The position numbers were made by a program, and so were the translations under genes. From NCBI GenBank assembly GCA_903904815.1, contig CAIVDU010000005.1, forward strand, positions 62,001 to 126,000: DNA of 64,000 bases, read 5' to 3'. The notes under the pieces are model-generated. The model had not been told where the DNA came from and made no database searches. It worked only from the letters and a program-made list of their open reading frames with translations. The DNA is from an uncultured Armatimonadota bacterium (GTDB lineage Bacteria > Armatimonadota > Fimbriimonadia > Fimbriimonadales > Fimbriimonadaceae). Position 1 is the first letter of the stretch. Each line of letters opens with the position of its first letter. This document shows positions 62,001 through 64,000 of this stretch, in pieces.

Positions 62001-63662
62001 CTAGAGTGTTGGTCTTGTTCGGTGGTAGTCGAGACCAGGGCATTCGGCGGCCAAAGCGATGAGGCGTGCCTCATCGTAGAGACGACCCACGATCGTTCGA
62101 GCATCGGAGTTACCCTTTCCGTCGTCGCCTTGAGGAATGACGATCTGAGGATGCCCAGTGAAGTTGGTGTGAGCGAGGATGTACCCCGACCGACTGGTGA
62201 CCACAAAGTCGAAGTCCCCAAATTCATCTTCAAAGCGATTCATCGCGATCGACCGTGCCCTCTGAGCCTGGATGTAGTCGATGGCGGTGACGAATCGGCT
62301 GGCCCGGAAAGTCTCTGGCCAGGCCGACTCTTTAAGATTTCGGACTTCTCCCGATCGGGTGAAGGCATCAAACGCGGAGCCCGCTTCCACGTCGAGCAGC
62401 TGGTACAGGGCATCCGGGATAGGCGAGAACGAAATGGGGCTGACGTGCGCCCCCTTCGATCGAAGATGGTCCAGAAACGGATCTGATTTTGCGGCAGCCG
62501 TGTCGCTAGCTGACTTGGGTACAAGAACTCCAATCTTAAGCTTCTTGAAGTCCAAGTGAGGCGGGTAGACGAAATCCCGGTCAACCGCACTCGGATCGTT
62601 TCGATCGGAACCGCAAAGGGCGGCGAGGACCAGCGCGGTGTCTTGAGGGTACCGGCATATCGGTCCCACCTTGTCCATGCTGTAGCTGAGAGCCATGCCC
62701 CCATAACGGCTGATCCGCCCGTAGGTTGGACGAAGTCCGTAGAGTCGACAACGGATGCTCGGGGATACGATGCTTCCGAGGGTTTCCGTGCCGACGGCAA
62801 AGGCGACCAACCCCGCCGCAGTCGCACTTGCGGATCCGGCGCTGGATCCACTGCTTCCCTGCTTCCTATTCCAGGGGTTCTTAGTCGTTCCCTTGAACCA
62901 TACGTCTCCTTGCGCGAGGGCGCCCATGCTGAGCTTGGCCACGACGATGGCGCCCGCAGCCCGGAGCTTTTCGATGACCGTCGCATCGAGGTCGATCTGC
63001 CGCCCCTCGAAGTTGTTTGCGCCCCAGGTTGTCGGAGCGTCCTTCGTGGCGAATAGGTCCTTCACTCCACAGGGAATCCCGTGAAGCGGTCCTCGAGAGT
63101 GACCGGACTTTAGCTCCTCGTCTGCCTTTTCGGCGTGTCTGAGCGCAGAATCTTCCATGAGGTTCACGACACACAGGAGACCATCCCCGTACTTCTTGAG
63201 ACGTGCGAGATAGAGCTTCGTCAATTCTACAGAGGAGATCTGTCCCGTTCGGATCAGTTCTCCTAGTTCAGCGACGGACAAGAAGGCGATGTCTTCGTCA
63301 CTCAGTTTGGATCTTGAAGGCGCCTGGGCCGTCACCCGGGCCGAAACTTTGGAATGTTGCCGTGAGCCACCCCCAATGGGAGTAAAGATGTATCTGGGCT
63401 CGGTCGTAAATCCGATCGGCGGTTCACGGACGACGTCGAAGCTTTTTCGAGCCGACCGAATGTCTTCCAACACCGACTTTCGCTCTTCATCGGTGAACTC
63501 GATCCCTGCGATCTTCTCGTAGGCACGAAGATCGTCGATGGAAATCGCGGCCGGCGGGAGAGCAACGCTCGCGTCTGCGACCGACGGAAGGGCCGCACAC
63601 GCGGACGCAACGAGGAGAGATCTTACAAATTCTTTGCGAGTGAGTCCATCAGCGGAAGCCAT
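62001..63662 (-). CDS. Exported amidase, amidase-signature family
   Basis: The 553-residue protein has an export signal (RKEFVRSLLVASACAALPS), Tat-like in shape but with only one Arg in the TRKEF context. The amidase-signature triad is present: Lys in HGIPCGVKDLF, cis-Ser in GSSGSSAGSASATAAG, and the nucleophile Ser in GTETLGSIVSPS. Such enzymes hydrolyse small amides or peptide amides, or act in Glu-tRNA amidation (GatA), which an exported form cannot be. It stands alone. Confidence 0.92.
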   Translation of the reverse strand: MASADGLTRKEFVRSLLVASACAALPSVADASVALPPAAISIDDLRAYEKIAGIEFTDEERKSVLEDIRSARKSFDVVREPPIGFTTEPRYIFTPIGGGSRQHSKVSARVTAQAPSRSKLSDEDIAFLSVAELGELIRTGQISSVELTKLYLARLKKYGDGLLCVVNLMEDSALRHAEKADEELKSGHSRGPLHGIPCGVKDLFATKDAPTTWGANNFEGRQIDLDATVIEKLRAAGAIVVAKLSMGALAQGDVWFKGTTKNPWNRKQGSSGSSAGSASATAAGLVAFAVGTETLGSIVSPSIRCRLYGLRPTYGRISRYGGMALSYSMDKVGPICRYPQDTALVLAALCGSDRNDPSAVDRDFVYPPHLDFKKLKIGVLVPKSASDTAAAKSDPFLDHLRSKGAHVSPISFSPIPDALYQLLDVEAGSAFDAFTRSGEVRNLKESAWPETFRASRFVTAIDYIQAQRARSIAMNRFEDEFGDFDFVVTSRSGYILAHTNFTGHPQIVIPQGDDGKGNSDARTIVGRLYDEARLIALAAECPGLDYHRTRPTL

Positions 63663-63762
63663 TGCGAGAATTCTACGCGGGATTGAACAATTTCATTTTG
63701 AGGTCGACTTCAGAGCGAAATCGCCGCCATTTCACCCCGTTCAACCGTCTGAACCTGAGCGG

Positions 63763-64000
63763 ATGACAATCCTTACCGCTGGCTATGGCAATCGTGGCTT
63801 CGAGCCCTTTATCAATCTCCTGAAGTCCCACGGCGTGACTCACCTGGTGGATGTTCGAAGCGTGCCTCAATCCAGCTATTGGGAAGACTTCCGGCGAGTA
63901 CGGTTGGAACTGATTGTTCCGCCGACCGGGCTCAGATACATCTATATGGGGGACACCCTGGGAGGCGTCCCGGACTCGCCGGTTCTCTGTAAGGATCCGG
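63763..64000 (+). CDS. DUF488 family protein (3' end missing)
   Basis: The first 79 residues are visible: MTILTAGYGNRGFEPFINLL, then HLVDVRSVPQSSYWEDF and YIYMGDTLGGVPD. This is the DUF488 pattern (G-Y-G-N start, V-D-V-R-S-x-P, LGG). The family is a small alpha/beta protein of unknown function. The gene runs off the window end. Confidence 0.9.
   Translation, partial: MTILTAGYGNRGFEPFINLLKSHGVTHLVDVRSVPQSSYWEDFRRVRLELIVPPTGLRYIYMGDTLGGVPDSPVLCKDP

Overview
The window is a 64 kb, gene-dense piece of a bacterial chromosome of moderately high G+C. The organism is diderm. It has a C-terminal beta-barrel MlaD, outer-membrane-type barrel proteins, a lipoprotein and many exported proteins. Two prepilin-like proteins carry the [20 protein letters not shown] leader and an H/DG-type C-terminus (DUF1559 style). 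Together with the barrel-bearing MlaD, this suggests Armatimonadota (Fimbriimonas-like). That placement is an inference from gene content; no rRNA is present to confirm it. I see no rRNA, tRNA, CRISPR array, insertion sequence, prophage or replication origin.

Layout. 1-5.5 kb: 3' part of a glycoside-hydrolase-like gene, a Phd/RelE-type toxin-antitoxin pair, a coupled DUF1844/unknown/GNAT cluster, and trxB. 5.5-13.3 kb: an exported HEYGH protein, a TlpA-like thioredoxin, a polytopic membrane protein, tpiA-pheT on the minus strand and pheS on the plus strand (the two Phe-tRNA synthetase genes are split and divergent). 13.3-19 kb: a minus-strand run guaB, histidine kinase/receiver hybrid, hisS, barrel protein, membrane protein. 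19-24 kb: aldo-keto reductase, YbjQ family, small exported and membrane proteins, and an LCAT-like hydrolase. 24-31.5 kb: a prepilin-like protein behind a Pho-box-like repeat array, clpC, mlaD, rplI and a cation efflux protein. 31.7-39.9 kb: E2 acyltransferase, ROK kinase, and an overlapping three-gene operon of exported proteins: AMMECR1 domain, alpha-2-macroglobulin (frameshifted) and a degenerate thioredoxin/NodB fusion. 40.3-45.6 kb: MoxR-DUF58-transglutaminase operon running into holA. 45.6-53 kb: dnaB, a GH-A-like hydrolase, an HGSNAT-like acyltransferase and purD. 53.5-64 kb: purB, an exported protein, a GH16 lipoprotein, aldehyde dehydrogenase, a UgpC/MalK-type ATPase, a second prepilin-like protein with a cNMP-binding and a PolX-type HhH protein behind it, an amidase and the 5' part of a DUF488 gene.

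How genes work together. Purine synthesis is represented by guaB, purD and purB, translation by pheS, pheT, hisS and rplI, and replication by dnaB and holA. Envelope biology dominates the accessory part: MlaD bridge, A2M operon, transglutaminase operon and pilin-like proteins. Four-base start/stop overlaps (ATGA, GTGA, TTGA) are very common, so translational coupling is a general feature, and TTG/GTG starts with good Shine-Dalgarno sites are frequent.

The most unusual signals lie between genes. One is four TTAAC-type direct repeats at exact 11-bp spacing (25204-25242). Others are strings of three to five hairpins without U-tracts after guaB, after dnaB, between purD and purB, and before the GH16 gene. 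The string after dnaB can also form a closing helix and loop-loop pairing. A repeat-rich spacer lies at 20475-20690.
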